A stretch of 64,000 bases of DNA from Neolewinella persica DSM 23188 (GCF_000373105.1 NZ_KB890458.1:124001-188000); one strand, 5' to 3'; shown: positions 26,154-35,590, counted from the first letter of the stretch. Notes: a model not told the origin generated them from the sequence alone. Made by a program: numbers and translations.

Positions 26154-29087
26154 ATGCCAACGGTAACCTCCCTTGCTTCAAGACTTTTCCTCGGCACCTG
26201 CGTCCGCGCCCCCAAAAAGGCAGCAAAGGGGAAAGGGGCGAAAAGAGGATGCTACAGTCTTCTTCTCCTGCCCTTCCTCCTTCTTTCTTTTACGCCCTTA
26301 TCCGCACAAAATGACCTGCTGGGCGATCGCCAGAAAATTAGGATCAATAACAACTGGCGCTTCCACCCGGGAGACGTAAAGGGTGACCCCACGGCTGTAA
26401 ATTTTGACGATAGTAGCTGGGAACAAGTCTCTGTTCCTCATGCTCCCGAACTGGTAAGCCTGGAGATGGACAGCACCCTCAACACCCGCCCGCAACTCGA
26501 ATACCTGCGCGACATCAGCTGGTATCGAAAGCAAGTGGACGTGCAGAATACACCAGGCCGCCGTTTCGTGATCGAATTTGAAGGTGTCCACCAGGTTACG
26601 GACCTGTACGTCAACGGGAAGCACGTAGGACAGTACGCCGTAGGTGGGTACACACCTTTCCATTTTGACGTCACGGATTACGTAACGCCGGGCCGCAAAA
26701 ACCTCATCGTTGTCAAGGCTGACAACTCCGCCAATGAGCACACGCCACCGGATCCGCATAAAACTGATTACATCAAGTACGGAGGTATTTACCGCGACGT
26801 TTACCTCGTGGTTACCAACCCGCTACACGTCACGTACAACTACGAAGCCTTTGATGCTGGCGTACACCTCACGACCCCGAGTGTTCGGAACCACGATGCG
26901 ACGATCAGTGTAAAAACGACTGTCCGTAACGAAAATGGCTACGGCACCCTGGCCCGGATCGTGACCCGCATCATCGATGCCGACGGATTGGTGCTGCACG
27001 CTATGGAACAGCGTGCACAGGTAGGGGCCGGGGAAGGGCATACCTTCCGCCAATCCGCCGCCATTACCGAAAACCTACACCTCTGGAGCCCCGACAACCC
27101 CTACCTCTACCGGGTACATTCCACGATTTATGAGGGAGATACACCGGTAGATTTTGCCCAGAATGACCTTGGTGTTCGTTGGTTTGAGCTGGTCGAAGGA
27201 AATAAGTTTATGCTCAACGGCAAACCGCTCTGGCTCGTGGGTGTCAACCGGCACCAGAACTACCCGATCATCGGGGATGCCACGCCGGATGCCCTCGGCC
27301 TGGCCGAAGCGCAGCAGTATAAAGATGCGGGGATGAACTGCATTCGCCTGAGTCATTACACGCAGGATGAGAGCTTCATCGCCGCCTGCGACCGTCTGGG
27401 AATTCTGGTTTACGAGGAGGCCCCGACCTGGATCGATTGGGGTGACCAACAGTGGTGGGATAACCTGGAAGAGGCCCTGCGCACTACCATCCGGGCCCAC
27501 CGAAATCATCCGAGCATCTTCATCTGGGGGGCGGGGATCAATCATCGGGGCGACATCCCGATGATGCACTTCGCCGCGAAGGAAGAGGACCCCTGGCGAC
27601 TCACCGCATCGGCCAGTAGTAATGGTTGGACGGGGCGGCCCAACGCTGGCGTTTCCGACGTTTACGCCACGATGGATTACCGCAACGCCATCCTCCCCGA
27701 CGGTGACTGGACGCTGAGCATGGAGCACCGGAACAGCCACGATGCGGAGGGCAACCAGCTGGTGATTAATCGTTACCTGAAGACCTCCAGAACTTTTGGT
27801 GCGCTGGCATGGGTTGGGGCGGATTACAACCAGATCATCATCGAAGGGACGCGGAAAAGTTATCGGTCGCATTCGGGCCTGTTGGACTTTTTCCGGCGGC
27901 CACGGCCCGTCTATCATTGGTACCGGGCGGAGTATGGTGCCGCGCCGATGGTCCACATCGCTGATGAGCGGGGCAGCTATGATGGCATCGTTCGGGTGTT
28001 CTCGAACGCCGAAGAGGTGGAGCTCTTTCACGACGGTGAATTGATCGGAAAAGCGCGGCCAACCCGGGGCGTGGACAAGAATATGTTGGCACATCCGACC
28101 TTTTATTTCCGGCATGATTTTCGGGCGGGGACGCTGGATGCAAAGGGGTGGAGTAATGGCAAAGTGGTGGCCACGCACAGCATTACTAAGGGCGGCAAAG
28201 CCGCCAAACTGGAAGTCAGCTTCAGCGAAGCACCAACTCCTTTCGAAGCGGGTGGGGGAGACGTCCGCATCGTTCACGCCCGGGTCCTCGACGCCGCAGG
28301 TAACCCCGTCGTTGACGCCGACAACAAGGTCACCTTTACCGTCACCGGCGCAGGAACCCTGGTTGACAACCCCGATAAAGCCATTCATCCCGTACTGCCG
28401 GAATTCGGCTGGGCGGCAATGTACGTTCGTAGCGGCGCTACACCGGGAGAGATCATGGTTACGGCTTCCGCACCCGGCCTTGCCGCCGGCCGTGCTAAAA
28501 TCCAGACGATGCCCTACGAAGCAAATGCGCTAATTGCCATTAAACCCTATCGGGAAGTACCCGAGGTTCGCCTTGATTTGGGGAAAAAGGGTACCCTCAA
28601 CGAGATCGGCTGGAAGCCCTGGAGCGATGCCGGCCTGTTATACACCTTATCAGATTTCAACGGCGCTAACATCACGATCTCCGGTAAGGACCTGGAGTGG
28701 TCAGACTACGCCACGCTCTTCGGCAACCTGAGCTACGTCGGAGCCGACGGCCTGTTCACCGAAGACCAGCAAATCACCCTGACCTTCACCGGCCTTCCGG
28801 CCGGCAATTATGAACTCAAGACCTACCACCACCCGCGTACCGGAGACGGGCCGCTGCTGAAACAGGTGAAGTATACCGTCGAAGACGCCACCGGAAGCCG
28901 GACCCAAAAAGGCCGCCAGGCCCCAATGGGCTACTGGGATAAAGCACGGATTCTGGAGCAGGAACCCTTGCATGGAGACATCGGATTCACTGTCGGCACG
29001 GATGGAAAGGCTACGGTAACGGTAATGCCGGTTGAAGACAAGAAAGGCGCTTTTTGGCTGAATGGGTTGGTGCTGCGGGGACTATGA
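26154..29087 (+). CDS. GH2-like secreted enzyme with altered acid/base residue
   Basis: 977 aa. After a long N-region (residues 1-30, partly encoded by the dispersed repeat) comes the signal segment CYSLLLLPFLLLSFTPLSAQ. Then a GH2 sugar-binding domain (INNNWRFHPGD..., about 60-220), an immunoglobulin-like domain, a TIM barrel (about 345-620), Ig-like DUF4982-type parts and a C-terminal malectin-like domain (about 800-977). In GH2 enzymes the acid/base Glu lies in WSxGNE; here the stretch is WGAGINHRG, with Asn463 in that place. The nucleophile candidate Glu524 in LSMEHRNS remains. It may be a diverged beta-galactosidase or porphyran enzyme using another proton donor. No better start than 26154 exists. 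Confidence 0.85.
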   Translation: MPTVTSLASRLFLGTCVRAPKKAAKGKGAKRGCYSLLLLPFLLLSFTPLSAQNDLLGDRQKIRINNNWRFHPGDVKGDPTAVNFDDSSWEQVSVPHAPELVSLEMDSTLNTRPQLEYLRDISWYRKQVDVQNTPGRRFVIEFEGVHQVTDLYVNGKHVGQYAVGGYTPFHFDVTDYVTPGRKNLIVVKADNSANEHTPPDPHKTDYIKYGGIYRDVYLVVTNPLHVTYNYEAFDAGVHLTTPSVRNHDATISVKTTVRNENGYGTLARIVTRIIDADGLVLHAMEQRAQVGAGEGHTFRQSAAITENLHLWSPDNPYLYRVHSTIYEGDTPVDFAQNDLGVRWFELVEGNKFMLNGKPLWLVGVNRHQNYPIIGDATPDALGLAEAQQYKDAGMNCIRLSHYTQDESFIAACDRLGILVYEEAPTWIDWGDQQWWDNLEEALRTTIRAHRNHPSIFIWGAGINHRGDIPMMHFAAKEEDPWRLTASASSNGWTGRPNAGVSDVYATMDYRNAILPDGDWTLSMEHRNSHDAEGNQLVINRYLKTSRTFGALAWVGADYNQIIIEGTRKSYRSHSGLLDFFRRPRPVYHWYRAEYGAAPMVHIADERGSYDGIVRVFSNAEEVELFHDGELIGKARPTRGVDKNMLAHPTFYFRHDFRAGTLDAKGWSNGKVVATHSITKGGKAAKLEVSFSEAPTPFEAGGGDVRIVHARVLDAAGNPVVDADNKVTFTVTGAGTLVDNPDKAIHPVLPEFGWAAMYVRSGATPGEIMVTASAPGLAAGRAKIQTMPYEANALIAIKPYREVPEVRLDLGKKGTLNEIGWKPWSDAGLLYTLSDFNGANITISGKDLEWSDYATLFGNLSYVGADGLFTEDQQITLTFTGLPAGNYELKTYHHPRTGDGPLLKQVKYTVEDATGSRTQKGRQAPMGYWDKARILEQEPLHGDIGFTVGTDGKATVTVMPVEDKKGAFWLNGLVLRGL
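26193..26211 (-). repeat. Dispersed GC-rich repeat inside the GH2-like reading frame
   Basis: GGCACCTGCGTCCGCGCCC encodes part of the N-region (GTCVRAP) ahead of the signal peptide. Confidence 0.75.
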
Positions 29088-29411
29088 GGGATTTGAAATT
29101 TGTTCACCCCTTCTCAATAGTCGCCTCTCCCCCGACCCCTCTCCACCGGAGAGGGGTGACCCAAGCATTGATGTTGTACTGAAAATTGGATAAAAACATT
29201 AACGCTAAACTTCAAAAGAGTCTTATAGATTCAAGCCACTTGAGTCGAGAAAGCAAGGCGGTAGCCGCAGCGTGAATCAATTCCCCTCTCCGGGGGAGAG
29301 GGGCTAGGGGAGAGGCGACTTAGGCCAGAGAAAATATCCCAATCCTAATCCCCCTGCCTCTCAACTCCCCCCTGCACCCGCGGCCGCGCCCAAATCAAAA
29401 TTATTACCAAA
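29088..29411. repeat. Spacer built from a large inverted repeat plus one dispersed copy
   Basis: AGTCGCCTCTCCCCCGACCC... (29119-29157) and its complement (29283-29320, ending GGGGAGAGGCGACT) flank about 125 bp. Each arm itself contains a CTCTCC.../GGAGAG hairpin. This is a repeat style seen in many Bacteroidota genomes. No gene in this stretch. Confidence 0.7.
29373..29391 (-). repeat. Dispersed GC-rich repeat, solo copy
   Basis: TGCACCCGCGGCCGCGCCC, 20 bp before the start of the second sulfatase, GC end facing it. Confidence 0.85.
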
Positions 29412-31079
29412 ATGAAAAACCAACAATGTATGTTCCGACTGTTGCTTGTGACGTTGTTTCTGAGCCTGGGCATCGCCGCAGCAACCGCCCAATCCCCCCC
29501 AAACTTCGTCTTCATCCTCACCGATGACCAGTCCTACGGCTACCTCGGTTGTACGGGTAACGAAGTACTGAAAACGCCAAACATTGACCAGCTGGCGGCA
29601 GACGGCATCCTGTTCGAGAACGCCCACGTAACCAGCGCCATCTGCACACCTAGCCGCATCAGTATTTTACTGAGCCAGTATGAGCGCCGACACAATGTCA
29701 ATTTTAATTCAGGAACGAGCGTGGCCCCAGAAGCCTGGGCCCGGTCGTACCCCGTAGTTATGCGCAAGGCTGGCTACTACACCGGGTGGGTGGGGAAGAA
29801 CCATGCGCCAATCGGCGAAGGCGGTTACGGAAGCGGACTAATGGAAGAAAGCTTCGATTATTGGTACGCTGGCCATGGCCACCTGGGCTTTTACCCAAAA
29901 GATCGTCACGAAATTTTCAAGGGGGCGGAGGAAGATACCCAACCGGAAATCATACGTGAAGGCGTCGACGATTTCCTGATGACGAATGAACGCAAACTAG
30001 AAGGCGCCCTGCACTTTCTTAATGCGCGTCCGAAGGACCAGCCTTTCCTACTCTCCATCAACCTGAACCTCCCCCACGGCGCCGGCACCAACTCCATGCA
30101 AATACGGGAAACCGACGATGAGATATACAAAACCCTGTACCGGAACCAGACGATTCCCTTACCCGAGAATTACGTCGCCAAAGCAGACATAGGAGACCCT
30201 AAACTTCCAGCAGATCTGCTACGCACCGAAGACCGGCAGGCAGGTTACAACTTCGTCGATACCCCGGAGGCTACCCGTGAGCAACTGACCCGGGAATACC
30301 AGGCAATGGCCGGTATTGACCGCCTGGTGGGGAACCTCCGAATAGCCCTGGAAGAAGCAGGCCTGGCAAAGAATACCGTCCTGATTTTTTCTTCTGACCA
30401 CGGCCTCTTTCACGGCGAACAGGGGCTGGGTGGAAAAGCACTTTGCTACGAAGAAACTACTCATGTGCCACTCATCGTTTTTGACCCCGGCTTACCCGGA
30501 AGAAAGCGGGGTAAAAGAAGCTCGGCCCTGGTGCAATCCATCGATATAGCGCCCACAATGCTTGCCATGGCAAGTGTCCCTGTTCCAGAGAGTTTTCAGG
30601 GTAAGGACCTGGTGAAGTTAATAAATGGTGGGAAGAAGAAAGTCAGAGACTACCTGTTTACCGAAAACCTATGGTCCACAAAATTTGGAAATCCCCGCTG
30701 TGAGGCGGTGCAGGACATGGAATGGAAATACATTCGCTACTACCACAACAATACCTTCCCGGCAAGTAAGCTAATAGCAATAGCAAAAGAGCTTGGTATT
30801 AACGTTAATACGATGCTCTACCCGGTGCACGATCATGAAATTGCCATTTACCGCGACTACATCGAAGGGCCGCTGCGTGGAGAAGCACCGGTATATGAAG
30901 AACTCTATCACCTTGCCAAAGACCCTGAAGAACGATTCAATCTTATTACTGAACGGGCGCATGCCGGTATTCTACAGACCTTGCGGGCTGCCTGGAAACA
31001 GGAGATCACCCGGGCGAGGGGAGAAGGCAGGCCACTGATTTTACGTTATACGGCAGATAATGGGGCGAAGGCGGGATAA
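29412..31079 (+). CDS. Formylglycine-dependent sulfatase (S1 family)
   Basis: 555 aa with a signal peptide (FRLLLVTLFLSLGIAAATAQ). FILTDDQSYG gives the Asp pair (38-39). The signature is CTPSRISILL, Cys78 being the formylglycine site, and FSSDHGLFHGEQG provides the later metal ligands. It is of a different sub-type from the sulfatase at 24335 (low similarity outside motifs), so the two probably act on different sulfate positions of an algal galactan. It ends 5 bp from the convergent haloperoxidase-type gene. Confidence 0.92.
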   Translation: MKNQQCMFRLLLVTLFLSLGIAAATAQSPPNFVFILTDDQSYGYLGCTGNEVLKTPNIDQLAADGILFENAHVTSAICTPSRISILLSQYERRHNVNFNSGTSVAPEAWARSYPVVMRKAGYYTGWVGKNHAPIGEGGYGSGLMEESFDYWYAGHGHLGFYPKDRHEIFKGAEEDTQPEIIREGVDDFLMTNERKLEGALHFLNARPKDQPFLLSINLNLPHGAGTNSMQIRETDDEIYKTLYRNQTIPLPENYVAKADIGDPKLPADLLRTEDRQAGYNFVDTPEATREQLTREYQAMAGIDRLVGNLRIALEEAGLAKNTVLIFSSDHGLFHGEQGLGGKALCYEETTHVPLIVFDPGLPGRKRGKRSSALVQSIDIAPTMLAMASVPVPESFQGKDLVKLINGGKKKVRDYLFTENLWSTKFGNPRCEAVQDMEWKYIRYYHNNTFPASKLIAIAKELGINVNTMLYPVHDHEIAIYRDYIEGPLRGEAPVYEELYHLAKDPEERFNLITERAHAGILQTLRAAWKQEITRARGEGRPLILRYTADNGAKAG

Positions 31080-31084
31080 CCAGA

Positions 31085-32569
31085 TTATTTACCTAAATGC
31101 CGCTGGTAAAACTGCCAGTTCCACCTGGCTATCTTTCGACCCAATTCAAGACCTTCTACGTTATCAGCCTGAATGTGGTAGCCACCCAACACACGTGAGA
31201 ATCCAGCCATTTCAGCCGTCTCGGTAAAGGTGGGAAAATGTATGACGACGCTGTCTCCCAGGTTGTCCGGTTCCGTTAGCGCGCCCGGTACCAGTTTGAC
31301 GCTGGAGCCAAAAACATCGCTGCCAGTCCACAATTTCAGCGCTTCACCACAAGCACCGCTGATGGTACTGTGGCCGGAGACGTAGCTGGGGAACGGGGGG
31401 CAAAGGAAAGTCTCCGGAGAATATGGCCGCCACTCCTTCCCCTTCATCTTTCGGTTGCCAACTTCAGGACCGCCCCAGGCTTCGATGATTTGTTCGTCGT
31501 AGTACTCGTGCACAAGCGCATAAGGGCGGGCAAAATCGTAAAACATCTTGGCGTCCCAACTGGCGATGAAGGCATCAAGTGCTGTTACCTGGTTATAGAA
31601 GTACATCTTCACGTCCTGGTCGAGGGTGTGGTCGTCACGAAGCGAGACTTCCTGCGCAAATTTCAGCCAGTGGCCAGCTTGTTGGACGGACTGCGGGCCG
31701 TCACGCATAAATTCCACTAATGCGCGTTGCTCATCCGTTAAGGTACTCTGCAACTCCATGACCTGCCTGACTTCCTCTTTCAGTTGCTGCGATCCGATGC
31801 CGGGAGGCGGTCCGGGCCGGAACTGGTCTCCGGATTGTAACCCGATGGGTTTCACCTTACCCCAAAAGGGCGTTAGGCAACCGGGCGCAAAACGACCTCC
31901 GGCGCCATCCGCAAAGTATTTGGGTTGCCAGCGGATGGGGTCGGTCATTTCGTCGGCGGTATTGACCGGCTGGTAGCCGGTGTAGTCAGCGTAGGCCTCT
32001 CCTTCCGAACCGTCTTCTTCGCCGTACTGATTGGCGCCGTCTCCATGGCGCGCTTCAATAACAGCTTTTGCCGCCAGGTTTCCGATACCAGTCGGGGTCG
32101 CAGGGTCAAGCGATTGATCTGACGGATCATGCCCCAGTTCCCGCATCAGGTTTTCAAATAACGCCTGGTCGGTAAAATAGTACTCGTTCAGCGTTCGTAA
32201 CGCCGCGTAGCTGATGGCCTTTTCCTTATTGGCGAGCGTGTGCTCCGCAGCGGGCCTGCGGTCATGACCATTGAGGTATACCGGAATAGCCGACGCATTG
32301 TAGTGTGACCAGGCATCGAAAACAGCTACTGACACCAGCGCAAGGTACCGGGAGGTAACGGTTGGCCGGGGCTTGAACCTTTCAGTATCGTTAGCCTGGG
32401 CCGTGAGTGCCATCTTCCCCCACTGATAGGCCACATTGTCGGCTCCATGGGGCTCCGCTGACTTCGTAATAGAATTGTTTTCTGCGGCGGTTGGCCGGGC
32501 GCAAAAGGAGAAAAGCAAGGGCAGTAAAAGGAGAATGCCTCGTACTGATATTTTTCGGAGGGTTAGCAT
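31085..32569 (-). CDS. Vanadium-haloperoxidase/PAP2-superfamily protein
   Basis: 494 aa. The N-terminus is a probable lipoprotein signal (ILLLLPLLFSFCARP). The all-helical core carries the two signature blocks of vanadate-dependent haloperoxidases: PPFPSYVSGHSTISGA (Pro-Ser-Gly-His, near 397-412) and SRVLGGYHIQADN (Arg and the vanadate-binding His, near 458-470). An upstream KEWRPYSPET may supply the Lys/Arg pair. The family includes halide oxidases and acid phosphatases, and sequence alone cannot say which. It lies between sulfatase and agarase genes; red algae are rich in halogenated compounds, so a role in that niche is possible but inferred. Confidence 0.85.
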   Translation of the reverse strand: MLTLRKISVRGILLLLPLLFSFCARPTAAENNSITKSAEPHGADNVAYQWGKMALTAQANDTERFKPRPTVTSRYLALVSVAVFDAWSHYNASAIPVYLNGHDRRPAAEHTLANKEKAISYAALRTLNEYYFTDQALFENLMRELGHDPSDQSLDPATPTGIGNLAAKAVIEARHGDGANQYGEEDGSEGEAYADYTGYQPVNTADEMTDPIRWQPKYFADGAGGRFAPGCLTPFWGKVKPIGLQSGDQFRPGPPPGIGSQQLKEEVRQVMELQSTLTDEQRALVEFMRDGPQSVQQAGHWLKFAQEVSLRDDHTLDQDVKMYFYNQVTALDAFIASWDAKMFYDFARPYALVHEYYDEQIIEAWGGPEVGNRKMKGKEWRPYSPETFLCPPFPSYVSGHSTISGACGEALKLWTGSDVFGSSVKLVPGALTEPDNLGDSVVIHFPTFTETAEMAGFSRVLGGYHIQADNVEGLELGRKIARWNWQFYQRHLGK

Positions 32570-32819
32570 GATTAGTGAGTTAGTATTAATGCTGTGTAAG
32601 CATAGAACAGTCTGAGAGGGTGCCTGAATGGGCTTTCGTGGCAGCGTTAGCCCTACGTGCTGAATGTAGGCACATTCTAAGGCCTGGAATACCTGGAACA
32701 GTCAAATTAAAAGGAAGCTGATGGTGAAATCCAGCCTGCTCTTTGGGGTTGCCAATGTGGGAATTAATTTAGTTTCATCAAAATAGAAGTAGATATTTGT
32801 TGGGCATTGCGGGGTCTTG

Positions 32820-35024
32820 CTACCGCACCACCACCTTCCTATCCACCACGCCTTCAACAACGGTAACCCGTATAAGGTAAATACCTGCCGGCAAACTACT
32901 CATAGCGATGGAAGCCTGATCGCGGAGACCTGTTTTTGTCATCAGTACTCGTCCCTGCAGGTCCCTAACCGTGATGGTGGCACTACCCAGCCCGGCGGCA
33001 AGCTGAACGTTCAGACGATCCGTTACCGGGTTAGGGTAAACCTGCACCTGCTCCTCCGACAGTCTGGGCTGCTCCGTGCCAACAACGTTTGAACCACGAA
33101 TAACCTCTCGGCTGAAGGCAAAGGTCTGCAGGGCCACGGAACTGACGTGGCCGCCGGCGTCCGGGAAGGTCACTACCACCTCGTTATTCTCCCGGAGCAG
33201 CGCATAGGGAACAGGTATTTCCAACACGCCAAAAAACCGGTCCCGGTTGTTTTGGTCGTAGCCCCGATAATCTGATGGTACCGTCACTGAAGTCCCATTG
33301 ATGCGTAGAGTAGGGCGACGATTTTGTGGCCGGTCCCGGCCAATACCAAGTCGTAGGGTGGCCTCACCGTAAGTACTGCCAGTCTCCAGACCTTCTACCT
33401 GGAAGGTAATCGGTTGGTTGGCAGAAATCGGACGCAGCATATCGGTAGCGTAGACCTTCATTTCTTCATTGCTTTGGTCGAGGAGTAAATCTTCGGCGAA
33501 GTTGTATTCAATGACGGCCGTGGCCTCCTGCCCAAGGGTGAAGGAAGACAAGGTAGTCGGGGTGGTTTCTTCGAGTACCGGTACCCGATCCGGGCGCCGG
33601 TAAAGGTGTTTGATCTTGATGTCCGTTATCGCAGCATTCTGTGGGTTCAGTACATTCAGGTCAATCTCCTGATCAGAGAACTCCAGGCTGTTCAGGATAA
33701 CGTAGGCTTTTTTGCCATTCACGTAAGCGTCTATTTGAAGGTCAGGGTCAGGAGACCAGGTATCGATCCTTTTTCCCCGAACATCTTTCCACAGCTCGAA
33801 AAATTGCAACAACTCGGTATATACCCACCGGCTACCAGTTTCTCCGGCCAGTTCGCTTTGTTGGCGCATGAGGCGGTAAGGATATTTATTGCCGCTGGGA
33901 TGCGTCCACCACGTTGCTTTATTGAGCACAAAAGGGACAGTTTTCAACATCACGTCCGGCCTTTCCATCATCTGCATCATCATAGTACTGAAAGACCGCA
34001 GGTTGTGCCAGTCCCGTTCCTTGGTATAAGGTGTACCGTTAATGCCCGGGCTCCAGTAACCGTACTCGGAGATGTTCCAGGGTTTGATGGCTCCGGAGGT
34101 CATCACGCTGTACTGCTCAATCATATCGAGCACGGCCTCGATATTGGAGCCGCTGCGCCGTACCACCTGTTCCGGGTTGGAGGGTACGCCGTAGTCGTAT
34201 AAATGGACGCTGTAAAAATCCATGTTCTCACCGGCTTCATCGATGAACATCTTCCAGTTGTCCTGCCACTGATCGAAACCGTTGCGCTCTAACTCCGGAA
34301 AAGCAGCGGTATAGCCACCAACCAATACTTCTGGAACAATCTGTTCAAACTGCTCGGCAACGTCGTTGTGCCAGCGGGCAATTTCCAGGGGCGTGGTGCC
34401 CCAGTCTCCCGCTTGATAAAACGGTTCGTTCACCACTTCCACCATGGTCGGCCTTAGCTGTCCGCTATCTCCTCCTTCACCATAGAATTCTTTGACGGCG
34501 GTAGCCATGTACTCACCAAGTGCAGATCCGTTGGCGTAGGTCCAGCCGGCGGCGGGACCACAACAGGGATTTGGATTGGTTGGCCCGGAGGTGGGGAAGA
34601 TGGACATTTGCCCACCGATCATCATCGACCGGGTACGGTCTTCCAGGGCTCGAGCCGCGCTTGAGTTAGCGTAACGATTTCTGTCCGCAAGGCCTTTTGC
34701 CGCCAAATTGGAAAGCAAGGGGAAACCTGGCCTGGCCGGGTCCTCAAAAGATTGGTTGTATTGCCAGACCAAAGAGCCGTTGTCCCTGCCGAGGTACACG
34801 TCGTAATCATTCAGGAAGGAGGCGCGTTGTTCATCACTGTCCCAATCGTTGCTGTATAAGTTCTCGTGCATCACGATGAATCGTTCCCGGGCAAAGCTGT
34901 CGGCTCCGTTTACGGAGTGCCGCAGGTCTAGATTAATATCGATTTTTACTGCATTTTGGGCGACCATTTGGGCGCTGCCGCAGGTGCAAAGGAGTAGTAC
35001 AAAGAGCAGGGATGAGAAACGCAT
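32820..35024 (-). CDS. GH86 beta-agarase/porphyranase with T9SS sorting tail
   Basis: 734 aa. The signal peptide (MRFSSLLFVLLLCTCGSAQMVAQ) is partly encoded by the dispersed repeat. The catalytic TIM barrel (about 25-480) shows the GH86-like opening RHSVNGADSFARERFIVMHEN, acid/base VEVVNEPFYQAG and nucleophile NISEYGYWSPG. Beta-sandwich domains follow (to about 655). The C-terminus QVYPNPVTDRLNVQL... SLPAGIYLIRVTVVEG is a type A T9SS sorting domain, so it is secreted or surface-attached. Expected activity is endo-hydrolysis of agarose or porphyran. The 250-bp spacer on its right (32570-32819) shows nothing else. Confidence 0.85.
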   Translation of the reverse strand: MRFSSLLFVLLLCTCGSAQMVAQNAVKIDINLDLRHSVNGADSFARERFIVMHENLYSNDWDSDEQRASFLNDYDVYLGRDNGSLVWQYNQSFEDPARPGFPLLSNLAAKGLADRNRYANSSAARALEDRTRSMMIGGQMSIFPTSGPTNPNPCCGPAAGWTYANGSALGEYMATAVKEFYGEGGDSGQLRPTMVEVVNEPFYQAGDWGTTPLEIARWHNDVAEQFEQIVPEVLVGGYTAAFPELERNGFDQWQDNWKMFIDEAGENMDFYSVHLYDYGVPSNPEQVVRRSGSNIEAVLDMIEQYSVMTSGAIKPWNISEYGYWSPGINGTPYTKERDWHNLRSFSTMMMQMMERPDVMLKTVPFVLNKATWWTHPSGNKYPYRLMRQQSELAGETGSRWVYTELLQFFELWKDVRGKRIDTWSPDPDLQIDAYVNGKKAYVILNSLEFSDQEIDLNVLNPQNAAITDIKIKHLYRRPDRVPVLEETTPTTLSSFTLGQEATAVIEYNFAEDLLLDQSNEEMKVYATDMLRPISANQPITFQVEGLETGSTYGEATLRLGIGRDRPQNRRPTLRINGTSVTVPSDYRGYDQNNRDRFFGVLEIPVPYALLRENNEVVVTFPDAGGHVSSVALQTFAFSREVIRGSNVVGTEQPRLSEEQVQVYPNPVTDRLNVQLAAGLGSATITVRDLQGRVLMTKTGLRDQASIAMSSLPAGIYLIRVTVVEGVVDRKVVVR
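34970..34992 (+). repeat. Dispersed GC-rich repeat inside the GH86 signal peptide
   Basis: GGGCGCTGCCGCAGGTGCAA(AGG). Read on the coding strand it gives LLCTCGSAQ, the end of the signal peptide. Confidence 0.75.
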
Positions 35025-35118
35025 GGACTTAGTTTTTGCCGGCTTATTAATAGCTCACAAGGTTGTCAATGCAGCCTTCGCAAAATGGGACAAATGGTTT
35101 TCTCTCTAAGATTTTAGG

Positions 35119-35325
35119 TTAATTAGGTGATGGTGTGAAAACCATCAACCTCCCTCCACCCGCCCGGAGGTGAAATTCCTGCCTTTCCTCGCCCTTCCAG
35201 GTAGCACTCTCAACCATGAGGACATTCTTTTTGTGCCCGTCCCGATAGTCCGCCATCAAAGCCGGGGCAGAAGTGATGAAGTCAGCCGGATTGATTTCCA
35301 GATCAACGCCTTGCGAACCGGCTAC
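35119..35325 (-). pseudogene. 3' remnant of a lost gene, cut off at a MITE-like element
   Basis: On the minus strand a protein-like frame reads VAGSQGVDLEINPADF, then ITSAPALMADYRDGHKK, NVLMVESATWKGEERQ, EFHLRAGGGRLMVFTPSPN and a stop at 35119-35121. Upstream, the frame meets a stop exactly where the terminal repeat of the 35327-35576 element starts. Beyond the element only 14 bp separate it from the GH117 stop codon, so the 5' part is gone. The composition looks like the C-terminal strand region of a secreted enzyme; the family is not recognised. Confidence 0.55.
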
Positions 35326-35326
35326 T

Positions 35327-35576
35327 TAGTACAGTGTAACGTAAGTTTTCGCTGCTTTTTACTTGTCGCGTAGCGACCGCACCTGAGTTGCCTGGGACAA
35401 GGAGGAACGACGCAGTCCCAGGTAACGAAGGGGACCGTTAAGGTTTGACGACGCTGCGCGTCGTAAGCTTAGTCCCTAGCCCGTTACCCCGGACTTCGTC
35501 CAGGGTACCTATGGTGTATTCGCTACGAGAAATTCAGGCCGGGTAAATTGCTAAAAACTTAGTTTACACTGTACTA
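35327..35576. mobile_element. MITE-like element, copy 2 (250 bp, non-coding)
   Basis: Terminal inverted repeats: TAGTACAGTGTAACGTAAG on the left, and AACTTAGTTTACACTGTACTA on the right (read by eye, with a few mismatches). The interior is the reverse complement of copy 1 at 15360-15604, including the same hairpins (for example GTCGCgtaGCGAC). The right end is 15 bp from the stop codon of the GH117 gene, the same distance as copy 1 from its neighbour. The left end cuts a gene remnant. Confidence 0.8.
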
Positions 35577-35590
35577 GGTCTAAGGCACGA

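Noticed and set aside
27075-28388. 437-codon minus-strand frame opposite the GH2-like gene
   Set aside because: Antisense shadow of a GC-rich coding region; the plus-strand protein has clear domains and this one has none.
29088-29411. Insertion sequence suspected from the inverted repeat at 29119-29320
   Set aside because: Only about 200 bp with no transposase and GC hairpins typical of intergenic repeats.
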